Shown: positions 10,114-25,797, counted from the first letter of the stretch. The stretch is DNA of 64,000 bases from Paenibacillus kobensis NBRC 15729 (GCF_004000825.1 NZ_BILZ01000026.1:16047-80046), one strand, 5' to 3'. A program made the numbers and translations. The notes: generated from the letters alone by a model not told the origin.

Positions 10114-11036
10114 TGCGGTGCCCCTCCTTTCGTCAGCGCAGGGCCGGACGATTGGGACAGCAATTGCGCCGAGCGTTTGCGCGCATTTGCCTTCTGCTTC
10201 ATATGTTTCCTTACAGACGGGAACACGAGCGCAATAATAACGATGAGCGCTGTAATCAGCTTCAAATCGGATGTATCTAACCATTCAATGCGAAGCGCAA
10301 TAGCTACAATAACACGATATAGAATCGAACCAAGCACAACGGCAAGTGTAGCGCGGATAACACTCTTTGCACCGAACACTGCCTCGCCGATTATGACGGA
10401 TGCGAGTCCGATGACGATCATTCCGATACCCATCGAAATGTCGGCAAAGCCGCTTTGCTGAGCAATCAATGCACCCGATAGTGCGACAAGGCCATTCGAT
10501 AGGCTAATGCCGATAATTTTCGTTATATCGGTATTGGCACCGAAGCTGCGGATCATTCTTGCATTATCGCCCGTTGCACGTAAACTTAATCCCTGATCCG
10601 TATGCAAATATACATCAAGCAGAACTTTAATTGCAATAACGATTACTGGCATAATAGCCAATACCGCAACACCTGTAAAAATCGTTTCTTCCTTAATAAG
10701 AGAAATGTTCGGTCTTCCCATAATGCGCAAGTTGATCGAATACAACGCAATCATCATCAGAATACCAGATAACAGGCCATTGATCTTCCCCTTCGTATGC
10801 AGCAGCCCCGTACAAGCACCGGCAGCCATACCGCCTGCGAATGCTGCAATGCTCGCCACCCATGGCGAAGAGCCATGCGTGATCATATAAGCTGCGATAC
10901 CAGCCCCCGTCGTAAAGCTTCCGTCAACCGTCAGATCCGGAAAGTCTAATATACGAAACGTAATATATACGCCGAGTGCCATTAATGCATACATAAGACC
11001 AAGCTCAGTAGGACCCCATAACAACGAATCCAACAT
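10110..11036 (-). CDS. ABC importer, permease (PF02653-like)
   Basis: 308 residues from the ATG at 11036 (MLDSLLWGPTELGLMYALMA), with GGAGGGATCGTA in front. The hydrophobic pattern suggests eight or so membrane helices, and FRILDFPDLTVDGSFTTGAG near residue 35 is typical of this permease group. The C-terminal 30 residues are basic and probably cytoplasmic. It lies between the binding protein and the ATPase, which overlaps its end. Confidence 0.9.
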   Translation of the reverse strand: MLDSLLWGPTELGLMYALMALGVYITFRILDFPDLTVDGSFTTGAGIAAYMITHGSSPWVASIAAFAGGMAAGACTGLLHTKGKINGLLSGILMMIALYSINLRIMGRPNISLIKEETIFTGVAVLAIMPVIVIAIKVLLDVYLHTDQGLSLRATGDNARMIRSFGANTDITKIIGISLSNGLVALSGALIAQQSGFADISMGIGMIVIGLASVIIGEAVFGAKSVIRATLAVVLGSILYRVIVAIALRIEWLDTSDLKLITALIVIIALVFPSVRKHMKQKANARKRSAQLLSQSSGPALTKGGAPQ

Positions 11037-11109
11037 TACGATCCCTCCATCTTCATAAATAAAGCGGGGCAACACGAAGACCGCATCACCCCGCTTAATC
11101 CATCTATAC

Positions 11110-12150
11110 TTACTTAATAATGTTGTTCTCTTGATCTTTCACTTGTGCCTTCATCGCATCCGTAATCGTAATGCCTTGCGCTGCAGCTGCTTTTTCATTC
11201 AAGATCAGATCAAGCTTGTCCGGTACCGTAATTTTCATATCGCCCGGTTTTTTTCCGTTTTTCAAAATCTCCGCTGCCATCTGGCCGACTTGATAGCCAT
11301 GGTCATAATATTTGAAGCCAACCGTAGCAAACGAGCCATTCTCCACTGTATCACGGTCGCTCGAGAAGAGCGGTAGATGTTTATCATTTGCCGTCTGTAC
11401 GACAGCGTCAAAACCGTTAACCACCATGTTGTCGAGCGTTACATACAAAGCATCTACACGGCCCACGAGCGAGTCGGCAGCTTGTTTAACCTCGGACGTA
11501 TTCGTAACTGGTGCTTTCACCAGCTCGATTCCGTATTTCGCAAGTTCTTTCTTCGCGATATCCGCCATAACGACTGCGTTCGTCTCGCCTTCATTAATAA
11601 TGAGGCCGAGCTTCTTCACGTTCGGGAAGTCCGTCGAGATAAATTTCATCAATTGCGCAATAGCCTCAGGGTTCGTATCCGATGCCCCGCTGACATTGCC
11701 CCCTGGCTGGTCCATGCTGCTAACGATATCAGCCGCTACCGGATCCGTTACAGCAGCGAACAATACTGGCGTATCTTTCACTTGTTGAACGACCGCTTGT
11801 GCCGATGGCGTTGCAATTGCCAGGACGAGATCGTCTTTATCGCCGGCAATCTTCTGTGCAATGGACAGATTGTTCGTCTGATCGCCTTGCGCATTGTTAT
11901 AATCGATTTTCAGGTTTGTGCCTTCTACAAGCCCCGCATCTTTCAACGCCGCAATAAAACCTTCGCGTGTTGCGTCAAGTGCCGGATGCTCGACGATCTG
12001 CGAGATACCGATCTTGTAAGTCTTCTCAGCGCTTCCCGCATTCGTACTTTCATTACTGCCATTCGAATCGGTTGGTTTGCTTCCGCAACCTGCGGAAACG
12101 AGCAGCGTTGCTGCCAATACGAGTGAACCCCATGCTCTCTTGCTGAACAA
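11110..12150 (-). CDS. ABC importer, substrate-binding lipoprotein (PF04392-like)
   Basis: 346 residues from a TTG start at 12150, chosen because AGGAGGGG lies 6 bases upstream. The signal peptide ends in a lipobox, LLVSAGC (Cys at about residue 22), followed by a Ser/Asn/Gly-rich linker. The body (KTYKIGISQIVEHPALDATREGF) resembles the ABC_sub_bind family, whose members bind aromatic amino acids or similar small molecules. First gene of the three-gene operon. Substrate unknown; tryptophan or tyrosine is a guess from the family. Confidence 0.88.
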   Translation of the reverse strand: MFSKRAWGSLVLAATLLVSAGCGSKPTDSNGSNESTNAGSAEKTYKIGISQIVEHPALDATREGFIAALKDAGLVEGTNLKIDYNNAQGDQTNNLSIAQKIAGDKDDLVLAIATPSAQAVVQQVKDTPVLFAAVTDPVAADIVSSMDQPGGNVSGASDTNPEAIAQLMKFISTDFPNVKKLGLIINEGETNAVVMADIAKKELAKYGIELVKAPVTNTSEVKQAADSLVGRVDALYVTLDNMVVNGFDAVVQTANDKHLPLFSSDRDTVENGSFATVGFKYYDHGYQVGQMAAEILKNGKKPGDMKITVPDKLDLILNEKAAAAQGITITDAMKAQVKDQENNIIK

Positions 12151-12245
12151 AATGAACCCCTCCTGATGTATGTGTCTCTTCGAGCATAGACAATACGTAC
12201 ATTCCTGTTTTTTACACAAGAATGACACGGTTTTTGCTTATATTA

Positions 12246-12275
12246 ATACTACTTGTTGAATGTTTATATCGTCAA
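12246..12275 (-). promoter_or_regulatory. Probable promoter of the ABC importer operon
   Basis: TTGACG, an 18-base spacer and TAGTAT on the minus strand, about 100 bases before the binding-protein start. The -35 is good and the -10 is only fair. Confidence 0.55.
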
Positions 12276-12298
12276 TATTAAGAATTTACATTTTATTA

Positions 12299-12330
12299 AT
12301 GGTAAAATACACCATAAAAATATTTACCAT
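12299..12330. promoter_or_regulatory. Inverted repeat upstream of the ABC importer promoter
   Basis: ATGGTAAA and TTTACCAT separated by 16 AT-rich bases, starting 24 bases upstream of the -35. The place fits an activator or repressor site, but no regulator is known here. Confidence 0.35.
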
Positions 12331-12342
12331 CCATGTATATAT

Positions 12343-12384
12343 AAAACAAAAAAGCCTCAAGTCATATAAATGACTTGAGGCTTT
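12343..12384 (-). terminator. Terminator of the tuf transcript
   Basis: A perfect 14-bp stem (AAAGCCTCAAGTCA and its complement, six-base loop) followed by TTTTTTGTTTT on the minus strand, 35 bases after the tuf stop. Confidence 0.92.
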
Positions 12385-12418
12385 CGTCAATGCATTACGG
12401 CGTTACCGCTGCAAGGCA

Positions 12419-13609
<1,191 letters not shown>

Positions 13610-13664
13610 TGAACATGTGCCTCCTTAAATAAATATAATTTGTAGTGTGTATGTGATGGTATCC

Positions 13665-13692
13665 GCGGCTTACGACTTGTCGCGCAAGCCGC
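13665..13692 (-). other. Hairpin in the fusA-tuf spacer
   Basis: GCGGCTTRCG and its complement form a 10-bp stem with a short loop, in the 135-base spacer between fusA and tuf. There is no U tract, so it is not a terminator; it may be an mRNA processing or stability site. A separate tuf promoter was not convincing. Confidence 0.45.
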
Positions 13693-13744
13693 AAGACAAC
13701 CAAGTAAACCTTATCCCTAAGCCATTACCCTTAGAACGTTAGAC

Positions 13745-15820
13745 TTAAGCGCCTTTGTTCTTCGCGATGATTGCTTCGGAGATCGAACGTGGAACTTCCT
13801 CATAGTGAGACAGTTCCATCGAGAATACCCCGCGTCCTTGCGTACCCGAACGGAGAACCGTCGAGTAACCGAACATTTCTGCAAGAGGTACCTTCGCACG
13901 AACGATCAAAGAGCCGTGTTTCGTGTCCGAACCTTCGATGCGGCCGCGACGGGAGCTAAGCATACCCATTACGTCACCCATGTACTCTTCCGGAACACTA
14001 ACTTCGACTTTCATGATTGGCTCAAGCAGTACAGGGGAACATTTCTCCTTAGCTGCTTTAAGCGCCATCGATCCAGCAATTTTGAACGCCATCTCCGAGG
14101 AGTCAACGTCATGGTACGAACCATCGACAACAGTTGCTTTGATGTCAACAAGCGGGAAGCCTGCGAGGACACCATTTTTCATCGATTCTTCGATACCAGC
14201 TTGGATAGGTCCGATGAACTCACGAGGAATGGAACCACCCACCGTTTTGTTCTCGAACGTGAAGCCTGCGCCTGGCTCTTGTGGTTCGAACTCAACCCAG
14301 CAATGACCGAACTGGCCACGACCGCCGGATTGGCGAACGAACTTACCTTCTACCTTAGCAGCAACTTTGAAAGTCTCACGGTAAGCTACCTGTGGTGCGC
14401 CTACGTTCGTTTCGACTTTAAATTCACGAAGCATACGGTCAACGAGGATCTCCAAGTGGAGCTCGCCCATACCCGCGATGATCGTTTGACCAGTTTCTTC
14501 GTCCGTGTGAGCGCGGAACGTCGGATCTTCTTCAGCGAGCTTCTGAAGCGCGATACCCATTTTGTCTTGGTCAGCCTTAGTCTTAGGCTCAACCGCGAGT
14601 TGGATAACTGGCTCTGGGAAGTTCATCGACTCAAGAATTACCGGGTTCTTCTCGTCGCACAGCGTGTCGCCGGTCGTCGTATCTTTCAGACCTACTGCAG
14701 CCGCGATATCACCGGAGTAAACTTCGCTGATCTCTTGACGGCTGTTAGCGTGCATCTGAAGGATACGGCCAACCCGTTCACGTTTACCTTTCGTTGCATT
14801 CACAACATACGAACCGGAGCTCAATACACCGGAATATACGCGGAAGAACGTCAGTTTACCGACATACGGGTCAGTCATGATTTTGAACGCCAGTGCTGCG
14901 AACGGTTGATCGTCAGCCGATTTGCGAGTCGTCTCCGTGCCGTCTTCAAGGGTACCCTTGATGTCAGGAACGTCGATTGGAGCTGGCAAAAAGTCAACGA
15001 CAGCGTCAAGCATCAACTGAACGCCTTTGTTACGGTAGGAAGAACCGCATACAACTGGGAAGATTTTAACTTCGCAAACGCCCTTACGGAGCGTTGCTTT
15101 CAGTTCCGCGATTGTGACTTCTTCACCCTCGAGGTACTTCATCGTCAATTCTTCATCCAGTTCTGCAACTTTCTCTACCAGATCCGCACGGAGCTCTTCG
15201 ACTTTATCTGCGAGGTCCGCTGGGATTTCGATTTCCTCAGGATCTTTACCGAGGTCATCTTTGTACTTATATGCTTTACGCTCAATCAGATCAATCATGC
15301 CGATGAAATCATTCTCAGCACCGATTGGCAATTGGATTGCGACAGCATTGGCTTGAAGACGCTCGCGCATGTCTTTTACGACATTCAGGAAGTCTGCGCC
15401 GATAATATCCATTTTGTTGACGTATGCGATCCGTGGAACGCCGTAGCGGTCCGCTTGACGCCATACAGTCTCGGACTGAGGTTCAACGCCCTCTTTCGCA
15501 CTGAAAACACCTACAGCCCCGTCCAATACACGCAGGGAACGTTCAACTTCAACAGTGAAGTCAACGTGCCCCGGGGTGTCGATAATATTGATGCGGTGAC
15601 CATTCCATTGAGCAGTCGTCGCAGCAGACGTAATCGTGATGCCGCGCTCCTGCTCTTGCTCCATCCAGTCCATCGTTGCTGCACCTTCGTGCACCTCGCC
15701 GATTTTGTGGGTACGGCCCGTGTAGAACAGGATCCGTTCGGTAGTCGTGGTTTTACCAGCGTCAATATGCGCCATAATCCCGATGTTACGCGTATTTTTC
15801 AAGGAGAACTCTCTTGCCAT
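13745..15820 (-). CDS. fusA: Elongation factor G
   Basis: 691 residues. G domain motifs AHIDAGKTT (17-25), DTPGHVDF (81-88) and NKMD (135-138), then domains II to V ending [22 protein letters not shown] drives translocation and, with RRF, ribosome recycling; it is the fusidic acid target. GGAAGGAGACATAATC precedes the ATG at 15820. It follows rpsG directly. Confidence 0.99.
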   Translation of the reverse strand: MAREFSLKNTRNIGIMAHIDAGKTTTTERILFYTGRTHKIGEVHEGAATMDWMEQEQERGITITSAATTAQWNGHRINIIDTPGHVDFTVEVERSLRVLDGAVGVFSAKEGVEPQSETVWRQADRYGVPRIAYVNKMDIIGADFLNVVKDMRERLQANAVAIQLPIGAENDFIGMIDLIERKAYKYKDDLGKDPEEIEIPADLADKVEELRADLVEKVAELDEELTMKYLEGEEVTIAELKATLRKGVCEVKIFPVVCGSSYRNKGVQLMLDAVVDFLPAPIDVPDIKGTLEDGTETTRKSADDQPFAALAFKIMTDPYVGKLTFFRVYSGVLSSGSYVVNATKGKRERVGRILQMHANSRQEISEVYSGDIAAAVGLKDTTTGDTLCDEKNPVILESMNFPEPVIQLAVEPKTKADQDKMGIALQKLAEEDPTFRAHTDEETGQTIIAGMGELHLEILVDRMLREFKVETNVGAPQVAYRETFKVAAKVEGKFVRQSGGRGQFGHCWVEFEPQEPGAGFTFENKTVGGSIPREFIGPIQAGIEESMKNGVLAGFPLVDIKATVVDGSYHDVDSSEMAFKIAGSMALKAAKEKCSPVLLEPIMKVEVSVPEEYMGDVMGMLSSRRGRIEGSDTKHGSLIVRAKVPLAEMFGYSTVLRSGTQGRGVFSMELSHYEEVPRSISEAIIAKNKGA

Positions 15821-15855
15821 GATTATGTCTCCTTCCGATTATACGAATGTGAATC

Positions 15856-16326
15856 CTACCAACGGTAGTGTGCGAACGCTTTGTTGGCTTCCGCCATTTT
15901 GTGCGTGTCTTCGCGTTTTTTAACAGCTGCGCCCGTGTTGTTCGATGCGTCCAGAATTTCAGCAGCCAGACGTTCTACCATCGTTTTCTCACCGCGGTTG
16001 CGGGAGTAGTTCACGAGCCAACGAAGACCAAGCGACGTACGGCGCTCTGGTTTCACTTCGATCGGAACTTGATAGTTGGAACCGCCTACGCGGCGAGCTT
16101 TAACTTCAAGGACAGGCATGATGTTCTTAATTGCTGCTTCAAAAACTTCCATAGGCTCTTTGCCCGAACGCTCTTGAATCAGTTTGAAAGCATCATACAG
16201 CAGCGTTTGTGCAACGCCGCGCTTGCCGTCGATCATAATACGGTTGATGAGGCGAGTTACCAGCTTGCTATTGTACACCGGATCCGGCAGTACATCACGT
16301 TTCGTTACAGGACCTTTGCGTGGCAT
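15856..16326 (-). CDS. rpsG: 30S ribosomal protein S7
   Basis: 156 residues beginning [16 protein letters not shown], the family length. S7 is a primary 16S rRNA binder and starts assembly of the 30S head. ATG at 16326 with AAAGGGGGACATCCTC. Order rpsL-rpsG-fusA-tuf is the canonical str operon. Confidence 0.98.
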   Translation of the reverse strand: MPRKGPVTKRDVLPDPVYNSKLVTRLINRIMIDGKRGVAQTLLYDAFKLIQERSGKEPMEVFEAAIKNIMPVLEVKARRVGGSNYQVPIEVKPERRTSLGLRWLVNYSRNRGEKTMVERLAAEILDASNNTGAAVKKREDTHKMAEANKAFAHYRW

Positions 16327-16393
16327 GAGGATGTCCCCCTTTCTTCAATAATGACTATTTGTAGCTTTGTAATAAGCATCTCTGCTTATACGA

Positions 16394-16813
16394 TTATTTC
16401 TTCACTTTCGCACGTTTCGTACCGTATTTGGAACGAGCTTGTTTACGGTTGTTAACACCCGCAGTATCAAGCGCGCCGCGCACGATATGGTAACGTACAC
16501 CCGGAAGGTCTTTTACACGACCGCCACGGATCAATACGACGCTGTGCTCTTGCAAGTTGTGACCGATACCTGGGATGTATGCCGTTACCTCGACTTTGTT
16601 CGTCAGACGTACACGGGCATATTTCCGGAGTGCGGAGTTCGGTTTTTTCGGAGTCATTGTACCTACACGAGTGCAGACACCGCGCTTTTGAGGAGCGCTG
16701 ATGTTCGTAGCCTCACGTTTCAGTGCGTTGAAACCTTTTTGCAGAGCTGGCGATTTCGATTTAACGACTTTCGCTTGACGTCCTTTACGGACCAGCTGGT
16801 TAATAGTTGGCAT
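16394..16813 (-). CDS. rpsL: 30S ribosomal protein S12
   Basis: 139 residues. The streptomycin loop reads [22 protein letters not shown] ([18 protein letters not shown]) and the second loop has [13 protein letters not shown]; the lysines at both resistance positions are the sensitive form. S12 controls decoding accuracy. AAGGGGGTGGCAAC precedes the ATG. Confidence 0.98.
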   Translation of the reverse strand: MPTINQLVRKGRQAKVVKSKSPALQKGFNALKREATNISAPQKRGVCTRVGTMTPKKPNSALRKYARVRLTNKVEVTAYIPGIGHNLQEHSVVLIRGGRVKDLPGVRYHIVRGALDTAGVNNRKQARSKYGTKRAKVKK

Positions 16814-16956
16814 GTTGCCACCCCCTTCCCATATTTGTACCGCTTATGATCTTACTAAAATTAAGCCCACAGATCCAGGCGATTCATAAAGAAACAAAGA
16901 AAAATTTCTGTCAGCCCGTTCACTTGAAATAAACTGCCGACAAAAATAACGATTCT

Positions 16957-17196
16957 CTATTCGTCATCCGAAGAGTCTGGAATGACTGCTGCCATAGCGG
17001 CTCCGACATCAATCCCGCAGGTTTCCCCGAGGTCCTTCATCGTCTTCACCCATGTAACTTCAATCCCTGTCTCCCCGCATAACCGGACGATACGGTCCGT
17101 CATCCGCGGATCTGCATCTTGAGCGACATAGACGAGTACGGCTTTGCGAAGCTCTACCATCTTCGTCGTTTGCTTCGTGCCGATCTTGTACTGCAT
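16957..17196 (-). CDS. rplGB: L7Ae-family ribosomal protein (YbxF type)
   Basis: 79 residues, L7Ae/L30e fold: IGTKQTTKMVELRKAVLVYVAQDADPR, then WVKTMKDLGETCGIDVGAA, matching Bacillus YbxF. These proteins bind kink-turn RNA; YbxF associates with growing ribosomes, but its role is not essential. The acidic tail SSDDE is unusual next to the Bacillus form. It is first in the str operon here, with its own promoter at 17254. Confidence 0.88.
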   Translation of the reverse strand: MQYKIGTKQTTKMVELRKAVLVYVAQDADPRMTDRIVRLCGETGIEVTWVKTMKDLGETCGIDVGAAMAAVIPDSSDDE

Positions 17197-17253
17197 GCAA
17201 TCACCTTTCTTCGTCCTGGCGGACAGGGATCACACGAACAGGCACACTTCGAT

Positions 17254-17283
17254 ATATTAGCACCTGACGCCCATTCATGTCAA
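17254..17283 (-). promoter_or_regulatory. Sigma-A promoter of rplGB and the str operon
   Basis: TTGACA, an 18-base spacer and TAATAT on the minus strand, about 58 bases before the rplGB start. It lies just after the rpoC terminator hairpin. Confidence 0.8.
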
Positions 17284-17339
17284 GGCGTATCACTTGAATT
17301 ATTACATATATTATTACTGTAAAAATACGGTCTTTCATA

Positions 17340-17399
17340 AGAAACGGAACCTGCAGACGCCGGCGGACGCCTAAGCGCCTCCCAACGTCCACAGCTTCC
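17340..17399 (-). terminator. Probable rpoC terminator
   Basis: GGAAGCTGTGGACG and CGTCTGCAGGTTCC form a 14-bp stem with one mismatch and two wobble pairs around a GC-rich inner loop, 33 bases after the rpoC stop. The following tract is weak (GTTTCTT), so termination may be partial. Confidence 0.6.
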
Positions 17400-17432
17400 G
17401 TAAACTTCTAATCGTTCACGTGTCAACGCAGA

Positions 17433-21059
<3,627 letters not shown>

Positions 21060-21087
21060 GGAGCAACCCTCCTTCGTCAAGTATCGC

Positions 21088-24000
21088 TTATTCGATTCCG
21101 GCTTCTGAGCCTTCCAAGTTCAAATTGAGCTTGTCGCCAGCGCCTTCCTCTTCGTCGTCGATTTCCATCATTTCGATTTCTTGCTCGTCCTCGGACAAAA
21201 TCTTCACATCCATGCCAAGGCTTTGAAGTTCCTTAATCAATACTTTGAACGATTCAGGAACGCCTGGCTCAGGCACGTTCTCGCCTTTCACGATCGACTC
21301 GTACGTCTTCACGCGACCTACGACGTCATCGGATTTGACGGTCAAGATTTCTTGCAGCGTATAAGCTGCACCGTATGCTTCGAGCGCCCATACTTCCATC
21401 TCACCGAAGCGCTGACCGCCGAACTGTGCTTTACCACCGAGCGGCTGCTGCGTAACGAGTGAGTAAGGACCCGTCGAGCGGGCATGGATTTTATCGTCAA
21501 CCATGTGCGCCAGTTTGATCATGTACATGACGCCGACCGTTACTTCACGTTCGAATTCTTCGCCCGTGCGGCCGTCGTATAGCACTGTCTTACCGTTGCG
21601 CTGCATTCCTGCTTCTTCCATGGCATTAAACACGTCGTACTCGCGAGCACCGTCGAATACCGGCGTCGCAGCGTGAATACCGAGACGTTTGCAGGCCATA
21701 CCAAGGTGAACCTCGAGTACCTGACCGATGTTCATCCGCGAAGGTACGCCGAGCGGATTCAGCACGACTTCAACAGGTGTGCCGTCCGGCAGGAACGGCA
21801 TATCTTCTTCTGGCATGATGCGCGCGATGACACCTTTGTTACCATGGCGTCCTGCCATTTTGTCACCTTCAGAGATCTTACGTTTCTGAGCGATGTAGGC
21901 ACGTACGAGTTGGTTAACGCCAGGAGGCAGCTCATCGCCGTTCTCACGGGTGAATACTTTAACGTCGACCACGATACCGTCCGTACCGTGCGGTACGCGC
22001 AAGCTCGTGTCACGGACTTCGCGAGCCTTCTCACCGAAGATTGCATGCAAGAGACGCTCTTCAGCCGTCAGCTCCGTAACGCCTTTAGGCGTTACTTTAC
22101 CAACGAGAATGTCGCCTGCGCTGATCTCAGCACCGACACGGATAATACCGCGCTCGTCAAGGTTCTTCAGCGCTTCTTCACCGACGTTCGGGATATCGCG
22201 CGTAATTTCTTCCGGTCCAAGCTTCGTATCACGAGCTTCGGACTCATATTCTTCAATGTGGATCGATGTATAGACGTCTTCCTTCACAAGCTTCTCGCTA
22301 AGAAGAATCGCATCCTCGTAGTTGTAACCTTCCCAAGTCATGAAGGCAACGACCACGTTGCGGCCCAGCGCCAATTCGCCTTGCTCCGTCGACGGACCAT
22401 CGGCAAGGATATCACCTTTACGGATAACATCGCCTTTGTTGACTAGCGGACGCTGGTTAATGCACGTTCCTTGGTTAGAACGCATAAATTTGTGCAATTT
22501 ATGTTTAATGAGATCGCCTTGCACTGGTTTGCCATCGATCAATTCGATGCGGCGCAGCCAGATCTCATTAGCCGATACCCGTTCAATGACGCCGTCGTAT
22601 TTGGATACGATACATACGCCAGAGTCTTTGGCCGACTTATGTTCCATTCCCGTACCGACAAGCGGCGCTTTAGGAATAAGAAGCGGAACGGCTTGCCGTT
22701 GCATGTTGGATCCCATGAGCGCACGGTTGGAGTCATCGTTCTCGAGGAACGGAATGAGCGCCGTAGCGACGGATACAACCTGCTTAGGCGATACGTCCAT
22801 GTAATCAACACGTTCGTTAGGCATTGTTAGGATATTGTCGTTTTTCTGTTTGTTATAACGAACCAGAACGACATCCTCTGCGAACTTGCCTTCTTCTGAA
22901 AGCTTCGCATTAGCCTGCGCGACAACATAGTTGTCTTCTTCGTCCGCCGTCATATAGTCGATCTGTTCGGAGACAATACCCGTCTTCGGATCAACCCAAC
23001 GATACGGCGCTTCGATGAAGCCATACTCGTTAATACGTGCAAACGTCGACAAGGAGTTGATCAGACCAATGTTCGGTCCCTCCGGCGTCTCGATTGGACA
23101 CATCCGGCCGTAGTGGGACGGATGTACGTCACGGACTTCGAAGCCTGCGCGCTCACGCGTCAGACCGCCCGGTCCGAGTGCGGACAGACGGCGTTTATGC
23201 GTCAGCTCAGCAAGCGGGTTCGTCTGGTCCATGAACTGGGACAACTGGGACGAACCGAAAAACTCCTTAATCGATGCAATAACCGGACGAATGTTAATCA
23301 GCGCCTGCGGCGTGATCGCATTCGCGTCCTGAATGGACATACGCTCGCGAACGACGCGCTCCATACGGGACAGACCGATACGGAATTGGTTCTGAAGCAG
23401 CTCGCCTACGGAACGGAGACGACGGTTGCCCAAGTGGTCGATGTCGTCCGTGTTGCCGATGCCGTGCAGCAGGTTAATGAAGTAGTTGATCGACGAGATA
23501 ATATCAGCCGGCGTAATATGCTTCACCGTTTTATCGATAATACCGTTCGATACAAGTTTCACAACCTTGCCGTCTTCAAACGGCGAGAATACGTTAATCG
23601 TCTGCAGCGGAATGTCGTCGGCGTTCAGAACGCCATTGGCAACGTGGTAAGTCTTAAAGCCGACGTTGCTCTCCAGGCGAGGCAAAATTTCATCAAGCAA
23701 ACGGCGGTCAACAAGTTGGCCAGCCTCTGCTATGATTTCGCCCGTAGCCGGATCGACCAGTGTCTCTGCAAGACGTTGATTGAACAGACGGTTCTTAATG
23801 TGAAGCTTTTTGTTAATTTTGTAACGGCCTACGTTCGCAAGATCGTAGCGCTTCGGATCGAAGAAGCGTGCGACGAGCAAGCTCTTTGCGTTCTCCAGCG
23901 TAGGCGGTTCGCCCGGACGAAGACGCTCGTAAATTTCGATGAGCGCTTTCTCTGTCGAATCCGTGTTGTCCTTGTCCAGCGTATTGCGTATATATTCATC

Positions 24001-24636
24001 TTGCCCGAGCAGGTCCAAAATTTCGGCATCCGTACCGAAACCAAGGGCGCGGAGCAGCACCGTGACCGGAATTTTACGAGTACGGTCGATACGGACATAA
24101 ATAATGTCCTTCGCATCCGTCTCGAGTTCCAGCCAAGCACCGCGGTTCGGAATAACCGTCGCCGTGTAGGTACGCTTAGCGTTCTTATCGACCTTCGTGC
24201 TGAAGTAGACGCTAGGGGAGCGGACCAACTGGCTGACGATAACCCGTTCTGCACCGTTGATAATAAACGTGCCCGTCTCGGTCATAAGCGGGAAATCGCC
24301 CATGAACACTTCTTGTTCTTTAACTTCGCCCGTTTCCTTGTTAAGGAGACGCACTTTCACACGAAGCGGAGCCGCAAACGTAACGTCGCGTTCTTTAGAC
24401 TCATCGACTGAATACTTAGGCTCACCTAAGCTATAATCGATAAATTCGAGTGACAGATTGCCCGTAAAGTCCTGAATCGGCGAAATGTCCTGGAACAACT
24501 CGAGTAAATCGGCATCCAGAAACTTTTCGTACGACTTTTGTTGGATTTCAATCAGGTTCGGGACTTCGAGCACTTCGTTAATGCGCGCATAACTTCTCCG
24601 CGTGCGTCGACCATACTGAACAAGTTGTCCTGCCAA
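21088..24636 (-). CDS. rpoB: DNA-directed RNA polymerase beta subunit
   Basis: 1182 residues from a TTG at 24636 (reading [20 protein letters not shown]), with GAGGT 5 bases upstream; this agrees with the Bacillus start MTGQLVQYG. The rifampicin region [20 protein letters not shown]...[11 protein letters not shown] matches the sensitive Bacillus sequence from memory. The C-terminus ends in an acidic tail. A 500-base structured leader precedes it and rpoC follows. Confidence 0.98.
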   Translation of the reverse strand: MAGQLVQYGRRTRRSYARINEVLEVPNLIEIQQKSYEKFLDADLLELFQDISPIQDFTGNLSLEFIDYSLGEPKYSVDESKERDVTFAAPLRVKVRLLNKETGEVKEQEVFMGDFPLMTETGTFIINGAERVIVSQLVRSPSVYFSTKVDKNAKRTYTATVIPNRGAWLELETDAKDIIYVRIDRTRKIPVTVLLRALGFGTDAEILDLLGQDEYIRNTLDKDNTDSTEKALIEIYERLRPGEPPTLENAKSLLVARFFDPKRYDLANVGRYKINKKLHIKNRLFNQRLAETLVDPATGEIIAEAGQLVDRRLLDEILPRLESNVGFKTYHVANGVLNADDIPLQTINVFSPFEDGKVVKLVSNGIIDKTVKHITPADIISSINYFINLLHGIGNTDDIDHLGNRRLRSVGELLQNQFRIGLSRMERVVRERMSIQDANAITPQALINIRPVIASIKEFFGSSQLSQFMDQTNPLAELTHKRRLSALGPGGLTRERAGFEVRDVHPSHYGRMCPIETPEGPNIGLINSLSTFARINEYGFIEAPYRWVDPKTGIVSEQIDYMTADEEDNYVVAQANAKLSEEGKFAEDVVLVRYNKQKNDNILTMPNERVDYMDVSPKQVVSVATALIPFLENDDSNRALMGSNMQRQAVPLLIPKAPLVGTGMEHKSAKDSGVCIVSKYDGVIERVSANEIWLRRIELIDGKPVQGDLIKHKLHKFMRSNQGTCINQRPLVNKGDVIRKGDILADGPSTEQGELALGRNVVVAFMTWEGYNYEDAILLSEKLVKEDVYTSIHIEEYESEARDTKLGPEEITRDIPNVGEEALKNLDERGIIRVGAEISAGDILVGKVTPKGVTELTAEERLLHAIFGEKAREVRDTSLRVPHGTDGIVVDVKVFTRENGDELPPGVNQLVRAYIAQKRKISEGDKMAGRHGNKGVIARIMPEEDMPFLPDGTPVEVVLNPLGVPSRMNIGQVLEVHLGMACKRLGIHAATPVFDGAREYDVFNAMEEAGMQRNGKTVLYDGRTGEEFEREVTVGVMYMIKLAHMVDDKIHARSTGPYSLVTQQPLGGKAQFGGQRFGEMEVWALEAYGAAYTLQEILTVKSDDVVGRVKTYESIVKGENVPEPGVPESFKVLIKELQSLGMDVKILSEDEQEIEMMEIDDEEEGAGDKLNLNLEGSEAGIE

Positions 24637-25140
24637 CTTAACCTCACCCCTCATGTCTGCTTCACAGCTTACGTATCGTAAAACAATAAAAACTTCCGCG
24701 ACGGTCACCGCATCTGCTTGATGCATTCCGTCTATTAGAGGAAGTTTTCAGCCCGTCAAGCGAAGCTGATGTCCGCTCCTTGCAGACCCAGCTTCGCTTG
24801 ACGGCTTTGAATCTTTGTGAAAAACAACTCCTAACGGCACCTTCTGTAAAGGAAGGCCCGGGCGGTGCTTTTCCTTGCGAGATAAGGAGGCGGTCGTTTG
24901 ATGCTAGATCGCTTTCTTATCTCGTAAAGAAAAGGCTCCATCTCGAATGATGTTCGATGAAAGAGCAACCAGCCGGAGCGTGATGAATCGATTCGCAGCA
25001 TAGAGGCTCATACTAAAGTAATTTTGCCCAAAACGTAAACATTATACGTCATTTCATTATTTTCTATGCATGATGCGGTCGAATTTTGTTCTTGACATTT
25101 TAGCCAGCTAAAGAGAAATAGCCCAGTCTAATACTGACAT
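24637..25140 (-). other. Long structured 5' leader of rpoBC, no gene
   Basis: About 500 bases without a coding gene. In transcript order it can form: a 20-bp stem with few mismatches (24867-24886 with 24915-24935, core GCGAGATAAG), a bulged hairpin at 24837-24868 (GCACC...GGTGC with CTTC/GAAG inside), and a perfect 16-bp stem at 24753-24768 with 24789-24804 (core CAAGCGAAGCTG). None ends in a U tract, so these are more likely processing, stability or regulatory elements than terminators. I do not recognise the family. Confidence 0.6.
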
Positions 25141-25141
25141 T

Positions 25142-25175
25142 TTATAATAATATCACAATTGAAATGTCAAGTCAA
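25142..25175 (-). promoter_or_regulatory. Two overlapping sigma-A promoters before rpoB
   Basis: On the minus strand TTGACT-17-TATTAT (25147-25175) and, shifted by five bases, TTGACA-17-TTATAA (25142-25170). They begin 8 bases after the rsmC-like stop, so rpoBC has its own transcript start as well as any read-through. Confidence 0.8.
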
Positions 25176-25182
25176 CAAATAG

Positions 25183-25797
25183 TTACGCTTCTTCCGTTCT
25201 TTCACGGGTTGCTTTAAAGATGCGGTACCCCTTGTCTTTCGTCACTTCTTCTACGCTGCCGAACAGCTCCATTAGCTTCGCTTCTGCAGACGGTGCGCCT
25301 TGCTTCTTCTGAATGACAACCCACATCGATCCGCCGGGCTCAATCAGATCGAAGCCCTCTTCGAATATCCGATGAACGACCGCTTTGCCTGCCCGTATTG
25401 GAGGATTGGTTACGATCACATTGTAACTGCCGCCTCGCACAGCTTCATATATATCGCTCTGCAGCAGCGTTACATTACTAATGCCATTCAGCTTCGCATT
25501 CTCTGCCGCAAGCTGAACCGCGCGCTCGTTAATATCGATCATCGTCACATGTCCGCGGTTGGCAAGCTTTGCACAAGTTAGCCCAATCGGGCCATAACCG
25601 CACCCAACGTCGAGCACTTTGGCATCAGGAGCAATGTCGAGCGCATCGATTAATACTCGGCTTCCATAATCGATCCCCGATTTAGAGAATACGCCGGCAT
25701 CAGTTGTGAACTTGAAACGAATACCGCGCAATTCCGTCTCATGAACTTGGCGGTTATGCGCCACATCAGGCGTCTTCGAGTAATAATGATTAGACAC
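25183..25797 (-). CDS. 16S rRNA guanine-N2 methyltransferase, RsmC-like (YbxB)
   Basis: 204 residues from a GTG at 25797, 8 bases after GGAG, reading MSNHYYSKTPDV as in Bacillus YbxB (MSEHYYSEKP). The SAM-binding motif is VLDVGCGYGPIGL (about 60-72). The catalytic motif is TNPPIRAG (about 128-135), as in RsmC/RsmD type guanine-N2 methylases. It keeps its Bacillus place between rplL and rpoB. The target G1207 is inferred from the family. Confidence 0.88.
   Translation of the reverse strand: MSNHYYSKTPDVAHNRQVHETELRGIRFKFTTDAGVFSKSGIDYGSRVLIDALDIAPDAKVLDVGCGYGPIGLTCAKLANRGHVTMIDINERAVQLAAENAKLNGISNVTLLQSDIYEAVRGGSYNVIVTNPPIRAGKAVVHRIFEEGFDLIEPGGSMWVVIQKKQGAPSAEAKLMELFGSVEEVTKDKGYRIFKATRERTEEA

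Noticed and set aside
12151..12250. T-box before the ABC importer operon
   Set aside because: Only about 100 bases of leader and no AGGGTGGNACCGCG-like sequence.
13805..15868. A 687-codon open frame on the plus strand opposite fusA
   Set aside because: It mirrors fusA codons, has no ribosome site and its protein resembles nothing I know. Similar long frames opposite tuf and rpoB are rejected for the same reason.
16394..16813. Streptomycin-resistance change in S12
   Set aside because: Both loops have the ordinary lysines.
21088..24636. Rifampicin-resistance change in RpoB
   Set aside because: The rifampicin cluster reads the same as the sensitive Bacillus sequence that I remember.
24637..25140. 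tRNA or small protein gene in the rpoB leader
   Set aside because: No cloverleaf with a TTC arm and CCA-type acceptor, and no open frame with a ribosome site.
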